Assembly (NCBI GenBank): GCA_945915085.1
Contig: CAMEET010000017.1
Coordinates: forward strand, 1-33,446
Reading direction: 5' to 3'
Origin: an uncultured Treponema sp.
GTDB taxonomy: Bacteria; Spirochaetota; Spirochaetia; Treponematales; Treponemataceae
DNA length: 33,446 nt
Both the position numbers and the translations under genes were made by a program. Position 1 is the stretch's first letter, and each line of letters opens with the position of its first letter. The notes below the pieces were generated by a model that ran no database searches, was not told the DNA's origin, and saw nothing but the letters and a program-made list of their open reading frames with translations. Below are positions 21,797-30,458 of this stretch, piece by piece.

Positions 21797-23222
21797 TCTT
21801 TATAAAATTCACATTGAAACACTTGGCTGCAGATTAAATCAAATTGAAAGTGAATCAATTGCAAAAGTTTTTTCCGATAATAATTTTTCTATTTCTATGC
21901 AAAGTGTAACGGCAAAAACTGATATTCAAAATGATGTAAAAATTTCTGTTTTGAATACATGTACTGTTACTCAAAAGTCAGAACAGAAAGCTCGCAGAAT
22001 CATTCGTCTGATGCTTGAAAAATTTCCTCAAGCTGTAATTCTTGTTACTGGATGTTATGCACAATTAAATTCTGATGAAATTTCCAGAATTGATAAAAGA
22101 ATTTTCGTAGTTGGCGGACAAATAAAAAGCCGAATAACTCAAATTCCGCATTTATTATCAGAATATCTTCAAAATCATGATTTTAATCCTTCTGATTTTA
22201 TAAATTCACTTCAATCTATAATTAAAACGCCGCAGTTAAAACAATTTTTCCCGGAAAATACTTTTGCACTGTCTACTTCATCTTTTTTTGCACATTCACG
22301 TGCCAGTTTAAAAATTCAGGATGGCTGTAATAATAACTGTTCATATTGTGCAATTCATCTAGCAAGAGGAAAAAGTGTTTCTATTGATGTTAAAACAGCT
22401 TTGGAACGTGTTATTGAACTGGAAAACAAAGGTTATGATGAAGTTGTATTGACTACTGTTAATATTGGTCAATATAAAGGTTCTTTTGAATCTAAATATT
22501 TTGGTTTTACAAATCTTTTAAAATATCTTCTGGATAATACTCAAAAAATCCGCTTCAGAATTTCAAGTCTTTATCCTGAAATTGTTGATGATGATTTTTG
22601 TAATGTAATTAAAAATCCTAGAGTGCAACCTCATTTTCATATTTCTGTTCAAAGCGGCAGTAATAAAATTCTTGGACTTATGAACAGGCGTTATTCTAAA
22701 GAAGATGTAATTAATGCATGCGAAAAATTAAAATTTGCAAAAGAAAATCCGTTTTTGGCCTGCGATATAATTACAGGTTTTCCAGGAGAAACAGATAGTG
22801 ATTTTGACGAAACTATGCAGTTATGTAAAGAATGTGGATTTGTCTGGGTTCATGCTTTTCCATATTCAGAACGTCCTGGAACTGAAGCTGTTATGCTTGA
22901 AAATAAAGTTCCACAATATATTTCTGGTGAACGTGCAAAGAAAATAACTCAGTGGGCAATAAATCAAAAAATAGAATATTGCAGTCGGTTTGTTGGAAAA
23001 AAACTTACTGCTGTGTTGGAATCTGTAAAAAGACCAAAGATTATAAGCGCAAATCAGTGTGGATTTATTTACCATGCAGTGACAGAAAATTTTTTGCATT
23101 GTCTGATAAATTCGTCATGTGAGCTTCAGGAATCAAAATCAATTATTGTTGAAATTGAAAAAGTATTGAATGATAAAATTCAAAAAGGCGGTGATTTAGA
23201 AGTAGAGGCAAAAATTATTTAA
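21780..23222 (+). CDS. mtaB: tRNA threonylcarbamoyladenosine methylthiotransferase MtaB
   Basis: A 480-residue radical-SAM methylthiotransferase that adds a methylthio group to threonylcarbamoyl-adenosine at tRNA position 37. The N-terminal UPF0004 domain has its iron-sulfur cysteines C17 (LGCRLNQ), C61 (NTCTVT) and C92 (TGCYAQ). The radical-SAM cluster is C183, C187 and C190 in CNNNCSYCAIHLARG, and a C-terminal TRAM-like part follows. The LGCRLNQIES start and the ARG after the cluster favour MtaB over MiaB or RimO. It overlaps the TPR gene by 17 bases. No close terminator is visible; an A/T-rich stretch leads into the tRNA promoter. Confidence 0.9.
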   Translation: MQNYNNLYKIHIETLGCRLNQIESESIAKVFSDNNFSISMQSVTAKTDIQNDVKISVLNTCTVTQKSEQKARRIIRLMLEKFPQAVILVTGCYAQLNSDEISRIDKRIFVVGGQIKSRITQIPHLLSEYLQNHDFNPSDFINSLQSIIKTPQLKQFFPENTFALSTSSFFAHSRASLKIQDGCNNNCSYCAIHLARGKSVSIDVKTALERVIELENKGYDEVVLTTVNIGQYKGSFESKYFGFTNLLKYLLDNTQKIRFRISSLYPEIVDDDFCNVIKNPRVQPHFHISVQSGSNKILGLMNRRYSKEDVINACEKLKFAKENPFLACDIITGFPGETDSDFDETMQLCKECGFVWVHAFPYSERPGTEAVMLENKVPQYISGERAKKITQWAINQKIEYCSRFVGKKLTAVLESVKRPKIISANQCGFIYHAVTENFLHCLINSSCELQESKSIIVEIEKVLNDKIQKGGDLEVEAKII

Positions 23223-23250
23223 AAAAATTAAAAAAAAAGGCTTTTGCTAC

Positions 23251-23279
23251 TTGATTATTTTTTTAAAATAGTATATATT
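23251..23279 (+). promoter_or_regulatory. Promoter of the tRNA pair
   Basis: TTGATT (23251-23256), 17 bases, TATATT (23274-23279). Transcription would start near 23286, seven bases before tRNA-Pro. Confidence 0.55.
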
Positions 23280-23292
23280 AATTAATACGTAA

Positions 23293-23365
23293 CGGGCAGT
23301 AGCGCAGCTGGTAGCGCGTCTGGTTTGGGACCAGGATGTCGCAGGTTCAAATCCTGTCTGCCCGA
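23293..23365 (+). tRNA. tRNA-Pro (anticodon TGG)
   Basis: A 73-base tRNA. The acceptor stem CGGGCAG (23293-23299) pairs with CTGCCCG (23358-23364) with discriminator A. The anticodon arm is TCTGG-TTTGGGA-CCAGG with anticodon TGG, and the T arm is GCAGG-TTCAAAT-CCTGT. The 3' CCA is not encoded (the DNA reads AAT), so it must be added by the CCA-adding enzyme. Confidence 0.97.
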
Positions 23366-23398
23366 AATACTCAGGATTCTGAGAAAAAATTATAAATT

Positions 23399-23472
23399 GG
23401 GCAGTTAGCTCAGCTGGTACGAGCGTCTGGTTTACACCCAGAATGTCGGGAGTTCGATCCTCTCACTGCCCA
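23399..23472 (+). tRNA. tRNA-Val (anticodon TAC)
   Basis: A 74-base tRNA. The acceptor stem GGGCAGT (23399-23405) pairs with ACTGCCC (23465-23471) with discriminator A. The anticodon arm is TCTGG-TTTACAC-CCAGA with anticodon TAC, and the T arm is GGGAG-TTCGATC-CTCTC with one G-U pair. CCA is not encoded. It lies 33 bases after tRNA-Pro; a small hairpin CTCAG-GATT-CTGAG (23370-23383) sits between them and may guide processing. Confidence 0.97.
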
Positions 23473-23479
23473 TTATTTG

Positions 23480-23508
23480 AAAGCACTCCTAAACAGAGTG
23501 CTTTTTTT
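23480..23508 (+). terminator. Rho-independent terminator after the tRNA genes
   Basis: AAAGCACTC (23480-23488), a 7-base loop, GAGTGCTTT (23496-23504), then T residues to 23508. A perfect 9-base-pair stem with a U-run makes this the clearest terminator in the window. It lies immediately before the lipoprotein gene. Confidence 0.9.
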
Positions 23509-23532
23509 ATGAGTTTTTTATTTTGGGGTAGT

Positions 23533-24336
23533 TTGAAAAAAAGTTTTTCCTTTTTCTTGTATTTTTTTGTTTCTCTTTTATTTTGTTTTACTTCATGTAA
23601 AGTTGCAAGTAAAACTGAATTGTCATATACAAACGTTGAAACAATAAAAAATGAAATAGCAGAAATTGATAAAACATTGTCATGGAACAAAGAAATCGAG
23701 CCTCAAAGACTTGTGTCAAACGCAGATTGGTTTAATGAATCTATTACGTCTCAGATTGAAAAAAATGTAGAACTTTTGAAAATCATAAACTCAAATTCAT
23801 CTGTATATCCAGAATTTGAAGATTTTGGCAGTCTGAATGATTCTTTAATGAACGCAGATTTATATAAGAAGATTGAACAAATTTTTGTTTCAGTTTCAAA
23901 TAATATTTATAATGGACCAGAAACTTATTTTGATTCAAATTATCTATATAATTATGTTTTTTTTCGAGAAGATTTAAAAGAAGGCTGGAAAAAAAATTTT
24001 CATAAAGATTTTCCACATATTGTTGATTATAAAGATAGTGAAGATTCCAAAAAAGAGAATACAGTAAAAGCGACACAGTCTTCTGAGGAAAATAATTCTG
24101 TAGAAAATAAGTCCGAAGAACAGACAAAACAACCAGAAGAAAAGAAAACTGTTATCCAAAAAGAAAAGTTGTTTTCAAAGTGGATTATAGGGGAACCTTT
24201 TTTCAGCGAAGAAATTGTTCAAATTCCTGTACGTTTATATTGCAAATATGGAACTATTGATGTAACATTATATTTAAACAGGCAAAATTCAAATGCAGTA
24301 AATCTGATTACAATTGACAGGTGGAAAAAAATATGA
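23533..24336 (+). CDS. Putative lipoprotein, function unknown
   Basis: A 267-residue protein with a lipoprotein signal: two lysines, a long hydrophobic run and FTSC, in which C22 would be lipid-modified; spirochaetal lipoboxes are often relaxed in this way. I do not recognise the rest: a helical part up to about residue 120, a Glu/Lys/Ser/Asn-rich linker near 160-200, and a C-terminal beta-rich stretch (IPVRLYCKYGTIDVTLYLN). The frame also offers an ATG at 23509, but that lies at the end of the terminator's U-run and has no ribosome-binding site. I prefer the TTG at 23533 after GGGGT. No promoter is seen between terminator and start, so expression may rely on read-through. It overlaps the next gene by four bases. 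Confidence 0.65.
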   Translation: MKKSFSFFLYFFVSLLFCFTSCKVASKTELSYTNVETIKNEIAEIDKTLSWNKEIEPQRLVSNADWFNESITSQIEKNVELLKIINSNSSVYPEFEDFGSLNDSLMNADLYKKIEQIFVSVSNNIYNGPETYFDSNYLYNYVFFREDLKEGWKKNFHKDFPHIVDYKDSEDSKKENTVKATQSSEENNSVENKSEEQTKQPEEKKTVIQKEKLFSKWIIGEPFFSEEIVQIPVRLYCKYGTIDVTLYLNRQNSNAVNLITIDRWKKI

Positions 24337-25292
24337 TGGAACAAAATGGTTATACCGAACTTTCGGGAATTGAAAGAGAATTAGTACTTCAATATCTGAT
24401 TGACGGTAATGTTCCTGTTACACTTACACCTATTGATAAAATTCCCGATGAAAATGATGCTTCAAAAACTAAATCTATTATCAAATCTTTGACTTCACAA
24501 GTATTTCCTGTCGCAATTCGTGGTGAGCATATAAAAGTTCAAAAAAACGGTGAAATTCTTTTGGAAAATCCACCGCAATCAGTCAGTAGTTTTGCAAATC
24601 AGAATGTCAAAGTTGAATTTTATTTTAATAGAGTAGGACTTTATTTTCACACAGTTGTAAAAGAAACTTCAAACGGACTTTCATTAATTATTCCAGAGAA
24701 AATTCAAAGAATTGCTGATGTTCCTGAAGAAAAAAAATATGATATTTCGGCGATAATTTATCTTGATTGTAATACTTCAAAAGAATTAAATATAAAAGCT
24801 ATTCCAGAAAATGATATTCAGCTTTTTACAAGACCTGCATGGAAATGTATTCCTTTGGAAAATCAAAAGAAGGCAAAGAAATTATTGGAAGATTTTGTAG
24901 AGCAGGCTAAGGCAGAAAAAAATGCTGGAACTGGTATTCAATTGATTGCTGTTTGTAAATATCTTACTGAAAAAAAAGTTGAAAAATTGCAGTCTTTGCA
25001 AAACAGAATGGAACCATTGACAATTTTATTTGTGGATCATGAAAGAATTGTTTTTGGAGTTCCAGCAAGTCAGAAAAAATCTTTTAATTCTAAAGAATAT
25101 GGAATAAAAATTTCATTCTCTATTAATAAAGGTCCAATCAGTGCAAGAGAAATTTTTGTGACTGGAATTGTCAATAAAATCTATCAAAATGAAGAAAATG
25201 ATGATATTTGTGTTGATTTCCGTTATTCAAACATGCAGGAAGAAGATTTAAGATTTTTATACGAAAAAGCAACTTCTACTTTATTTGATTGA
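24333..25292 (+). CDS. Possible PilZ-like protein
   Basis: A 319-residue cytoplasmic protein with no signal peptide or membrane segment. The second half (VFGVPASQKKSFNSKEYGIKISFSI, then ICVDFRYSNMQEEDLRFLYEKA) resembles the end of PilZ domains, where a beta strand ending in F precedes a (S/T)xEDxxxL helix. The arginine-rich c-di-GMP motif is not clear, so binding of that messenger is uncertain. The frame opens with a GTG at 24321, but AGGTGG at 24319-24324 fits the ATG at 24333, which forms an ATGA overlap with the lipoprotein stop. The pair is probably one operon. A PilZ link is a weak inference from the C-terminal pattern only. Confidence 0.6.
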   Translation: MMEQNGYTELSGIERELVLQYLIDGNVPVTLTPIDKIPDENDASKTKSIIKSLTSQVFPVAIRGEHIKVQKNGEILLENPPQSVSSFANQNVKVEFYFNRVGLYFHTVVKETSNGLSLIIPEKIQRIADVPEEKKYDISAIIYLDCNTSKELNIKAIPENDIQLFTRPAWKCIPLENQKKAKKLLEDFVEQAKAEKNAGTGIQLIAVCKYLTEKKVEKLQSLQNRMEPLTILFVDHERIVFGVPASQKKSFNSKEYGIKISFSINKGPISAREIFVTGIVNKIYQNEENDDICVDFRYSNMQEEDLRFLYEKATSTLFD

Positions 25293-25330
25293 TTTTCAGT
25301 TGAACCATTTTAATAAGGAAAAATTAAAAT

Positions 25331-26404
25331 TTATTTTGAATCAATATCATTACCATTTCCCAAAAGAATGCCTATTGATTTAAGATATTCTGTATTTTCA
25401 CATATAATTTTTATAATAACAGTCATCGGCACGGCAAGAATCATTCCTACAAATCCCCAGATATAACCCCACAACGAAAGACAAACTAGAATGACAAACG
25501 GAGAAAGTCCGAGATTTTTTCCTTCAATTCTTGGTTCAACGATATTACCAAGTCCGAAATTTACAACAATCATAAAAACGAGAACAAAAATCGGTTTGCC
25601 AATTGAAGGGTAAAATTGCAGAATTGCAAAAAGAGTGGTAATTGCAACGGAAATAATTGATCCAAAAATCGGAATGAAATTCATGATAAAAGCAAGAAAT
25701 GCCCAGACGATGTTAAAGTCCATCTTTAGAATCCATGTTACAAGAAAAACAAGAAGTCCTGTACAAAGAGAAATAAAAAACTTAATAGAAATGTAATTTA
25801 CGGTATCGTGAGCCACCTGATGAGAAATTCTATTAACTTTTTCTTCATCATTATCAAAAGCTGAATAAATTTTTTGCTTTGTAAGACGCATTTCAATCAA
25901 AAGAAAAATACAAAGAAGGCAGATTGTAAACAGGTTTTTACCAAAAGTAACCATTCCTGATGAAAGAAAAACTGCCATGTTCTGCACAAATTCCTGGACT
26001 TTTAAAAATTTCCATACATTTTCGATAAAGCTTTTACTTTCATCAAATTCAAGATGAAAATTTTCTGCAATTATCTGATAAATTGACATGAATTTTTTTT
26101 CATATTTTGGATATTCTGAAATAATTGTTGTCAAACTTTTTACAAGCAAAGATGAAAGTCCCAGAAAGGCAACCATAAAAAGAACAAGAACTAAAATCGA
26201 AGATAAAATCCACGGAAAATGAAGTTTTGTATTTAATTTTTTTATGATTGGTAAGAGAATGAATGCGAGCATTACCGAAATAACAACAGGAAGAAATACG
26301 GAAGAAAGTGTTTTTAATAAAAATCCAGTAACAATAATTGCAAAAAAGAAGAGAATATAAAAAATTTTATTATTTCCAGAAGTTCTAAAAGGTTTTCCTT
26401 CCAT
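25331..26404 (-). CDS. AI-2E-family (PerM-like) membrane permease
   Basis: A 357-residue inner-membrane protein with about eight hydrophobic segments. The family signatures are seen: an N-terminal double hairpin (ILFFFAIIVTGFLLKTL, then VVISVMLAFILLPIIKKL), the soluble middle part at about 100-150, and the C-terminal WAFLAFIMNFIPIFGSIIS and NIVEPRIEGKNLGLSPFVIL. The NFIPxxG and LSPFVIL stretches are typical of AI-2E/PerM/YdiK proteins. Members include an autoinducer-2 exporter and Na+/H+ antiporters; the substrate here is unknown. AAGGAA precedes the ATG. It lies 58 bases after serS on the - strand, across an intercistronic hairpin, and converges with the possible PilZ-like gene. Confidence 0.88.
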   Translation of the reverse strand: MEGKPFRTSGNNKIFYILFFFAIIVTGFLLKTLSSVFLPVVISVMLAFILLPIIKKLNTKLHFPWILSSILVLVLFMVAFLGLSSLLVKSLTTIISEYPKYEKKFMSIYQIIAENFHLEFDESKSFIENVWKFLKVQEFVQNMAVFLSSGMVTFGKNLFTICLLCIFLLIEMRLTKQKIYSAFDNDEEKVNRISHQVAHDTVNYISIKFFISLCTGLLVFLVTWILKMDFNIVWAFLAFIMNFIPIFGSIISVAITTLFAILQFYPSIGKPIFVLVFMIVVNFGLGNIVEPRIEGKNLGLSPFVILVCLSLWGYIWGFVGMILAVPMTVIIKIICENTEYLKSIGILLGNGNDIDSK

Positions 26405-26417
26405 ATTTTTTCCTTAA

Positions 26418-26455
26418 TGGGAATAAAAAAAATTAATGAAAGTTAATTATTCCCA
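26418..26455. other. Intercistronic hairpin between serS and the permease gene
   Basis: TGGGAATAA (26418-26426) pairs with TTATTCCCA (26447-26455), with an inner TTAA/TTAA pairing. In the - direction it is not followed by a T-run, so it is more likely an mRNA stabiliser or processing site than a full terminator. Confidence 0.4.
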
Positions 26456-26462
26456 ATCTATT

Positions 26463-27740
26463 TTATTTCTTAGGTAAAATTTTGTCAAATCCACAGTATG
26501 GAACTAAAACAGGAGGAATTGTTACAGAACCATCTGCATTCTGATAATTTTCCAAAATTGCAAGCATTGCACGTCCCACCGCAATAGCAGTACCATTTAA
26601 TGTATGAACATATTTATTCTTTCCATCATCATCTTTGTATTTGATGTTTAATCTTCGTGCCTGATAATCTGTACAGTTTGAAGTTGATGTAACTTCGCCA
26701 TATTCGCCACCATTTCTTCCAGGCATCCATGCTTCCAAATCCCACTTGCGGTATGCAGGTGCACCTAAATCACCAGTACAAGTATCTACAACATGAAACG
26801 GAAGTCCCAATCCTTCAAAAATTTCTTCTTCTATTTGACGAAGTTTTTCATGAATTTCATCAGATTGTTCAGGTGTGGCATAAGCAAACATTTCAACTTT
26901 ATCAAACTGATGAACACGATAAAGTCCTTTTGAAAACTGACCCGCAGCTCCAGCTTCACGACGGAAACAATGTGAAAGTCCACCGTAAAAACGAGGAAGA
27001 GATGCTTTGTCTAGAATTTCATCCTGATGATACCCACCCAAAGTGATTTCTGCAGTTGCTACAAGACAAGTTCCTTCTTCTTCAATAGAATAAACATTTG
27101 ATTCATTTCCGCGTGGATTAAAACCGATTCCTTTAAGAACTTCTTCTTTTGCAACGTCAGGAGTGATGAACATTTGGAAATTATGCTTGCGGAGTGTATT
27201 TAAAGCGTACATAATCAAAGCCTGTTCAAGGAAAACTGCTTCATTTTTCAGATAATAAAATTTTGGACCAGAAACTTTTGTTCCCCTGTCAAAATCGATA
27301 ATATCAAGCGATTCCCCAAGCTGTACGTGGTCTTTTGGTTCAAAATCAAATTTTCTTGGAGTGCCAACTTTTTTTACTTCAAGATTTTCAGTGTCGAGTT
27401 TGCCAACTGGTGCATCAGGATGAACCATATTTGGAATCTGCCTTGCTGCTTCTTCCAGAGCAATTTCAATTTCTTTTACTTCATTTTCTACGGATGAAAC
27501 TTCTTCTTTGATAGCTTTTCCAGCTGCAATCAGTTCCTGGCGTTTTTCGTTATCCAGTTTTTGTTTCATAGCCTGTGCATTTTCATTTCGTTTCTGCTGA
27601 AGTCCCTGTAATTTTGTTACCAAAGCAGTGCGTTTATCATAAAGTTCTACAACTTTGTCAGCATCTGCTGTCATATTTCTGTTGATAATATTCTGTTTTA
27701 CAGATTCAAGATTGTCTTTGATGAATTTATAATCCAACAT
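26463..27740 (-). CDS. serS: Serine--tRNA ligase
   Basis: A 425-residue class II aminoacyl-tRNA synthetase that charges tRNA-Ser. The N-terminal part (residues 1-110, LDYKFIKDNLESVKQNIINR, then a Lys/Glu-rich stretch) is the long antiparallel coiled coil that holds the tRNA. Motif 2 is FRREAGAAGQFSKGLYRVHQF, EVTSTSNCTDYQARR is the serine-binding region, and motif 3 is GTAIAVGRAMLAILENYQ. Length and motifs are normal for bacteria. GGAGC precedes the ATG at 27740. A good promoter overlapping the end of the SIMPL gene suggests it can be expressed separately from the smc group. Confidence 0.98.
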   Translation of the reverse strand: MLDYKFIKDNLESVKQNIINRNMTADADKVVELYDKRTALVTKLQGLQQKRNENAQAMKQKLDNEKRQELIAAGKAIKEEVSSVENEVKEIEIALEEAARQIPNMVHPDAPVGKLDTENLEVKKVGTPRKFDFEPKDHVQLGESLDIIDFDRGTKVSGPKFYYLKNEAVFLEQALIMYALNTLRKHNFQMFITPDVAKEEVLKGIGFNPRGNESNVYSIEEEGTCLVATAEITLGGYHQDEILDKASLPRFYGGLSHCFRREAGAAGQFSKGLYRVHQFDKVEMFAYATPEQSDEIHEKLRQIEEEIFEGLGLPFHVVDTCTGDLGAPAYRKWDLEAWMPGRNGGEYGEVTSTSNCTDYQARRLNIKYKDDDGKNKYVHTLNGTAIAVGRAMLAILENYQNADGSVTIPPVLVPYCGFDKILPKK

Positions 27741-27773
27741 AATTTTGCTCCAAATGTAATTAAATTAGTAATA

Positions 27774-27801
27774 ATTATATATTTTTGAGTTTAATTTTCA
27801 A
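27774..27801 (-). promoter_or_regulatory. Promoter of serS
   Basis: On the - strand: TTGAAA (27801-27796), 16 bases, consensus TATAAT (27779-27774). The start would be near 27767, leaving a leader of about 27 bases that includes GGAGC before the serS ATG. The -35 lies in the last codons of the SIMPL gene. Confidence 0.65.
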
Positions 27802-28507
27802 TAGTAAAAGTGATGTTCACCTGCGAAGAAATATTAACAAGCCCCTCTTTAATAGGGGTAGTTGTGCTTTCGTTTGAGGCTGTTGATTTGAGCATCATAT
27901 AATCATTCACTTGACTTACCATAGGAGTGTATTCATTGATTGATTGAACTCCTGTGATTTTACATCCACTGGCACCTGCTAAAAGAGAAGCTGCATCTTG
28001 AGCATCTTGAATAGCAAGTGTTCTTGCTTGACGCAAAGCTGTAGTTTTATCAGAAACTCCATATTTAAACGATGTAATACCATTTGCTCCGACATTTTGC
28101 TTAACAGCAACATCAATAACAGAACCTGCAATTTCTGTGTTTCTTATGACAACAGAAATCGAATTTCTAACAGTATATTGTCCAGGATAGTTATTTGAAT
28201 TATCCTGTGTGATGGAATAATCTGAAGTTGAAATATCAGATTCTGGAATTCCAGTTTGTGTGATAGATGTGAGAACATTGTTTGTATTAACTGCATTTTT
28301 TTCAACGGCTTTAGAAACGTTCCAGTCAGTTGTTTTTACTAAAAACTTAAGGTAAATCAAATCTGGTTCAACTGTAACACTACCATTTCCTGTAACTGTA
28401 ATTGTTTTTGGTGTTTCTGCTTTTTCCTGTGGCTGTTTAATAACACAAGATGAAAGCAATAACGCACATCCTCCAATTACAGCAAAATTTTTAATCACTT
28501 TTTTCAT
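27791..28507 (-). CDS. SIMPL-domain (DUF541) lipoprotein
   Basis: A 238-residue exported lipoprotein: signal peptide with LLLSSC, so C21 is the likely lipid-modified cysteine. The rest is a SIMPL domain: ITVTGNGSVTVEPDLIYLKFLV at the start, then SDISTSDYSITQDNS, YTVRNSISVVIRN, ALRQARTLAIQDAQDAASLLAGASG, and a final beta strand. SIMPL proteins are found in envelopes of many bacteria and have been linked to oxidative stress and outer-membrane processes; their molecular role is poorly known. GGAGG is 12 bases before the ATG, a long gap. It is five bases from the acidic lipoprotein gene and part of the group that begins with smc. Confidence 0.9.
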   Translation of the reverse strand: MKKVIKNFAVIGGCALLLSSCVIKQPQEKAETPKTITVTGNGSVTVEPDLIYLKFLVKTTDWNVSKAVEKNAVNTNNVLTSITQTGIPESDISTSDYSITQDNSNNYPGQYTVRNSISVVIRNTEIAGSVIDVAVKQNVGANGITSFKYGVSDKTTALRQARTLAIQDAQDAASLLAGASGCKITGVQSINEYTPMVSQVNDYMMLKSTASNESTTTPIKEGLVNISSQVNITFTIEN

Positions 28508-28511
28508 AAAT

Positions 28512-30029
28512 TTATCTAGCCTCCAAATAGAATCGCTTTAAATATATTATCCGTTTATTTGCATTGTCCCAATATCTGCTTGCTGGAAAATTTTCAACAA
28601 GCAGAGAATATGAGTTTAATGCTTTTTTGATATTTTGAATTTCCGATTTTGCTTCGTAACATTGTCCTTGTAAATAAAGTGCTTCGTCTTTTCCTATATC
28701 ACTTTTTTCAAGAATTTTTTCTATTTTTTCAAGTGCGAACGAATATTCTTTTTCATTATATAAAAGTTTTGCTTCTTTTAATAGTGTTTTGGGGTCAAAA
28801 TCTTCTTTTTCTTCTATTAAATTTAATTTAGCAGCATCATTTGAATTTGAAATCAAACTTTCTTTGTCTTCTGATTTTTTTTCTGTAAAAGTTTTCGTTT
28901 TTTCTTCAAAATCAGTTTGTGGTTCAGTTATTTCAGAAGAATTATTTTCTGGAGAAGCAGGATTTTTATCATTTTTCTGAACATTTTCTACTGTTTCGTC
29001 AGAAAATTCAGTATTCTCTTCTTTTGAAATCTCATTTTGCTGTTTTTTTGACTGCATTTTAAATTCTGGAGCTTTTATGTGCGTTTTATTAGAACCTTTT
29101 TCAGAAAGAATTTCTACTTCTATATAATCTTCAATATATTCATTTTGCAAAGTGTCGTTTTTTGTAAAATGTAAGATTTTTGTTCCTTCAATTTTAGCCT
29201 GAAATGTAAAATTCGTGTCAGAAGTACCAAGTTTTCGCCCAAAATACGACAAATCTTTGGAACCATCTGTTATGCCCATATAAATCCAACCTCGTCCAGG
29301 ATAAGAAATGTCTAAATATTCCATTCTTTTTAGAGTGACTTTACGGGAAGGAATAATTATTTTCTCTACTGATTCTGTTTTATCCTCTGGATTTGCTGAA
29401 ATTTCTTCTTCTAGCGTTTCGGTATTGTCATCATTTGTAATATCTATTGTAGAATTTTCACTTTCTATAACTAAAACAATGTCATCGTCTTCTTTCTGCT
29501 GATTTTCGTCTTGAACATTATCAGAATTTTCTTCAGTTCCAGATTGATTATCATCTTGGATTTCAATGTCTGTGACATCTACTTCCAAAATAGAATCATC
29601 TAATTCAGTTTGCTCGGTTTGATTTTCTGGATTCTCAAGTTTGTTTTCAGGTTCTGGTTCAAGCGTAATGATTTCAGGTTCTTCAATTTCTGGTAAATCA
29701 TCTTCCAGAAGAATATCATCTTCATTGTTCGATTTTGTTTCCAAAATAATTTCTTCCTGTTCGATTATTTCCATTTGAGGTTCATTTGATGCATTTGAAT
29801 CATCAGAATTTGAATCAGAATTTTCTATTGTAATTAAATCTTCATCTGTTTCATTTTGATTTTCAGAATCTGTCTGATTTGTTTCTTCATTTTCCTGAAT
29901 TGTATCCTCACTCTGTGAATCTATTATAGGGCTTTCAAAATTTTCTTCATTTACAGGAGTTTTTTTGGAAGCGCAGGAGATAGTTAAAATAGAACAAAAA
30001 CAAGTGATTATGAACAAACTTTTTTTCAT
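28512..30029 (-). CDS. Acidic low-complexity lipoprotein with C-terminal helical repeats
   Basis: A 505-residue exported lipoprotein. The signal peptide ends at LTISC, with C19 the likely lipid site. Residues 24-225 are a low-complexity stretch very rich in Glu, Asp, Asn, Ser and Thr. A short folded part at about 228-310 (LDISYPGRGWIYMG, then DLSYFGRKLG) has no family I know. A second charged linker follows, and residues 412-505 look like TPR units (LLKEAKLLYNEKEYSFALEKI, then ALYLQGQCYEAKS, ending in FPASRYWDNANKRIIYLKRF), similar in feel to YbgF/BamD repeats. The start overlaps the preceding gene by four bases and has AGGAGC. A spacer reaching through the periplasm is a reasonable guess for the acidic part. 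Confidence 0.75.
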   Translation of the reverse strand: MKKSLFIITCFCSILTISCASKKTPVNEENFESPIIDSQSEDTIQENEETNQTDSENQNETDEDLITIENSDSNSDDSNASNEPQMEIIEQEEIILETKSNNEDDILLEDDLPEIEEPEIITLEPEPENKLENPENQTEQTELDDSILEVDVTDIEIQDDNQSGTEENSDNVQDENQQKEDDDIVLVIESENSTIDITNDDNTETLEEEISANPEDKTESVEKIIIPSRKVTLKRMEYLDISYPGRGWIYMGITDGSKDLSYFGRKLGTSDTNFTFQAKIEGTKILHFTKNDTLQNEYIEDYIEVEILSEKGSNKTHIKAPEFKMQSKKQQNEISKEENTEFSDETVENVQKNDKNPASPENNSSEITEPQTDFEEKTKTFTEKKSEDKESLISNSNDAAKLNLIEEKEDFDPKTLLKEAKLLYNEKEYSFALEKIEKILEKSDIGKDEALYLQGQCYEAKSEIQNIKKALNSYSLLVENFPASRYWDNANKRIIYLKRFYLEAR

Positions 30030-30430
30030 GGAGCAGCTCCTATAATTTCGTTAATCATTTTATCATTTGATTTTGAAAGTGAGTCAATGTCTTTTTGAGA
30101 TGGTTCGGTAAACCAGACTTGAGCTTCTTCTTCTGTCCATTTTTCTTTTTCTTTTCTAGAAAAAGTGTAGTCTTTTGGAAGTTCAGGTCCGTTTGGAATC
30201 AACGGTTTTTCAGAAAGTTCCAGATGATTTTCGACATAAACATTTTGTGATTCTTTTTTTTCTTTTGGTAAACAAATCAGCAGAATTATGCAAAAGATAA
30301 TCACAAAAAATAAACCTGCCAGAAGAAAAAAAACTTTTTTATTATCAAAATAAAGTTCTGTAATTTTATTTTTAACTGATGAGAAAACTTTTTTTATTTT
30401 TTCAATAAAATTCTGCATTATTTCATTCAT
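30026..30430 (-). CDS. Small single-pass membrane protein
   Basis: A 134-residue protein with one membrane segment at about 33-54 (VFFLLAGLFFVIIFCIILLICL), a basic N-terminal part inside the cell and an outer part of about 80 residues with many Lys and Glu. I do not recognise it. The frame is open upstream to 30589, but that region is the end of smc in another frame. The ATG at 30430, 28 bases after the smc stop, is the first sensible start, and the ATG at 30418 is the alternative. Neither has a clear ribosome-binding site. It overlaps the acidic lipoprotein gene by four bases, so the two are probably made together and may be partners. Confidence 0.65.
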   Translation of the reverse strand: MNEIMQNFIEKIKKVFSSVKNKITELYFDNKKVFFLLAGLFFVIIFCIILLICLPKEKKESQNVYVENHLELSEKPLIPNGPELPKDYTFSRKEKEKWTEEEAQVWFTEPSQKDIDSLSKSNDKMINEIIGAAP

Positions 30431-30458
30431 GAAAAATACCAAAAAAAAAACAAATTGA

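Noticed and set aside
23509..23532. ATG start of the lipoprotein at 23509
   Set aside because: It begins within the end of a terminator with no ribosome-binding site, and the extra residues precede a normal signal peptide that starts at 23533.
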